Shown here one piece after another: positions 63,851 to 64,000 of a stretch of 64,000 nt of DNA. Where the stretch lies: assembly GCA_000720995.1 (NCBI GenBank), contig JOEL01000001.1, forward strand, positions 124,001 to 188,000. Reading direction: 5' to 3'. How positions within the stretch are numbered: position 1 is the stretch's first letter; each line of letters opens with the position of its first letter. The position numbers and the translations under genes are program-made. Under the pieces are notes generated by a model. It was not told the origin of the DNA. It did no database searches and worked only from the letters and a program-made list of their open reading frames with translations. Source of the DNA: Streptomyces celluloflavus (GTDB lineage: Bacteria > Actinomycetota > Actinomycetes > Streptomycetales > Streptomycetaceae).

Positions 63851-64000
63851 TCACCGGCCGAGGCGTCCGCGGACCATCGCGACCATGGCGTTCAGCTCCG
63901 CCACCCGCAGCAGCCGCGCGAGGACGAGGAAGATGCCCAGCAGGACGCAGCCGCCGCCGGCCAGTGCCGCGAGCGAGCCCAGGACGCCGCTGCCGAGGGC
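63851..64000 (-). CDS. MurJ/MviN-like membrane protein, C-terminal 49 residues (cut by window edge)
   Basis: The reverse frame is open from the window edge to a stop at 63851. It encodes a Gly/Leu-rich last helix (LAALAGGGCVLLGIFLVLARLL), given as two parts LAALAGGGC and VLLGIFLVLARLL, then RVAELNAMVAMVRGRLGR. A final helix followed by R-V-x-E-L and ending R-x-R-L-G-R is the usual C-terminus of Streptomyces MurJ-like flippases. Copies sit inside some peptide antibiotic clusters. The call rests on this short tail, so it is tentative. Confidence 0.55.
   Translation of the reverse strand, partial: ALGSGVLGSLAALAGGGCVLLGIFLVLARLLRVAELNAMVAMVRGRLGR

Overview
The window is high-GC actinomycete DNA, almost certainly Streptomyces. 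The signs are third-position-GC genes, many GTG and TTG starts, operons chained by 4-nt stop/start overlaps, a likely leaderless transcript, a Cys-rich sulfur leader peptide of Streptomyces type, and NRPS, LutABC, HelD/HelR and HdeD neighbours usual in that genus. No rRNA, tRNA, CRISPR array, transposase, integrase or origin was seen. Both edges cut a gene: an SGNH/GDSL hydrolase on the left and the C-terminus of a MurJ/MviN-like protein on the right.

Region 1 (1-14.8 kb) is metabolic. It has a Tat-exported family 2 glycoside hydrolase (beta-galactosidase type), the lactate-oxidation operon lutABC divergent from an MHS-family transporter with a palindrome between them, a 19-residue hydrophobic peptide gene behind a strong terminator, and a sulfonate/sulfur operon (ABC permease, ATPase, lipoprotein, LLM monooxygenase, probably a second flavin monooxygenase). 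The sulfur operon is preceded by a short leader peptide ending in Cys-Arg-Ser-Gly-Cys and by a long direct repeat. Region 2 (14.9-29.0 kb) holds a MacB-type efflux operon next to its two-component system, a Pr6Pr membrane protein, HdeD, an ABC-F protein with a micro-ORF and attenuator-like leader, and a HelD/HelR-type ATPase with an unusual ~400-residue C-terminal extension.

Region 3 (29.1-33.3 kb) is a nitrosative-stress unit: hcp (hybrid cluster protein), its reductase and a Cys-rich cupin, divergent from a Crp/Fnr regulator. One FNR-type box between them sits 41.5 bp upstream of the predicted hcp start and over the -35 region of the regulator gene. This suggests activation of hcp and autorepression.

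Region 4 (33.3-64 kb) is a hybrid NRPS-PKS biosynthetic cluster. One leftward operon reads NRPS-1 (C-A-PCP-Cy-A[Cys]-PCP-Ox, a thiazole-forming line), NRPS-2 (docking domain-C-A-PCP-TE), NRPS-3 (A-PCP-C-A[Pro]-PCP-KS-KR-ACP-TE without an AT), type II thioesterase, GSCFA protein, SGNH protein and TauD dioxygenase. An aliphatic residue, then proline, then a reduced ketide plus a TauD hydroxylase is the logic expected for the detoxinine core of the detoxin/rimosamide depsipeptides. Here that core shares an operon with a thiazole-building NRPS and a second terminal TE. I infer an undescribed or rare thiazole-bearing relative. A rightward single-module NRPS with an MbtH-like protein and a MurJ-like protein lies across a 1.07-kb gene-free gap and may belong to this or to a neighbouring cluster.
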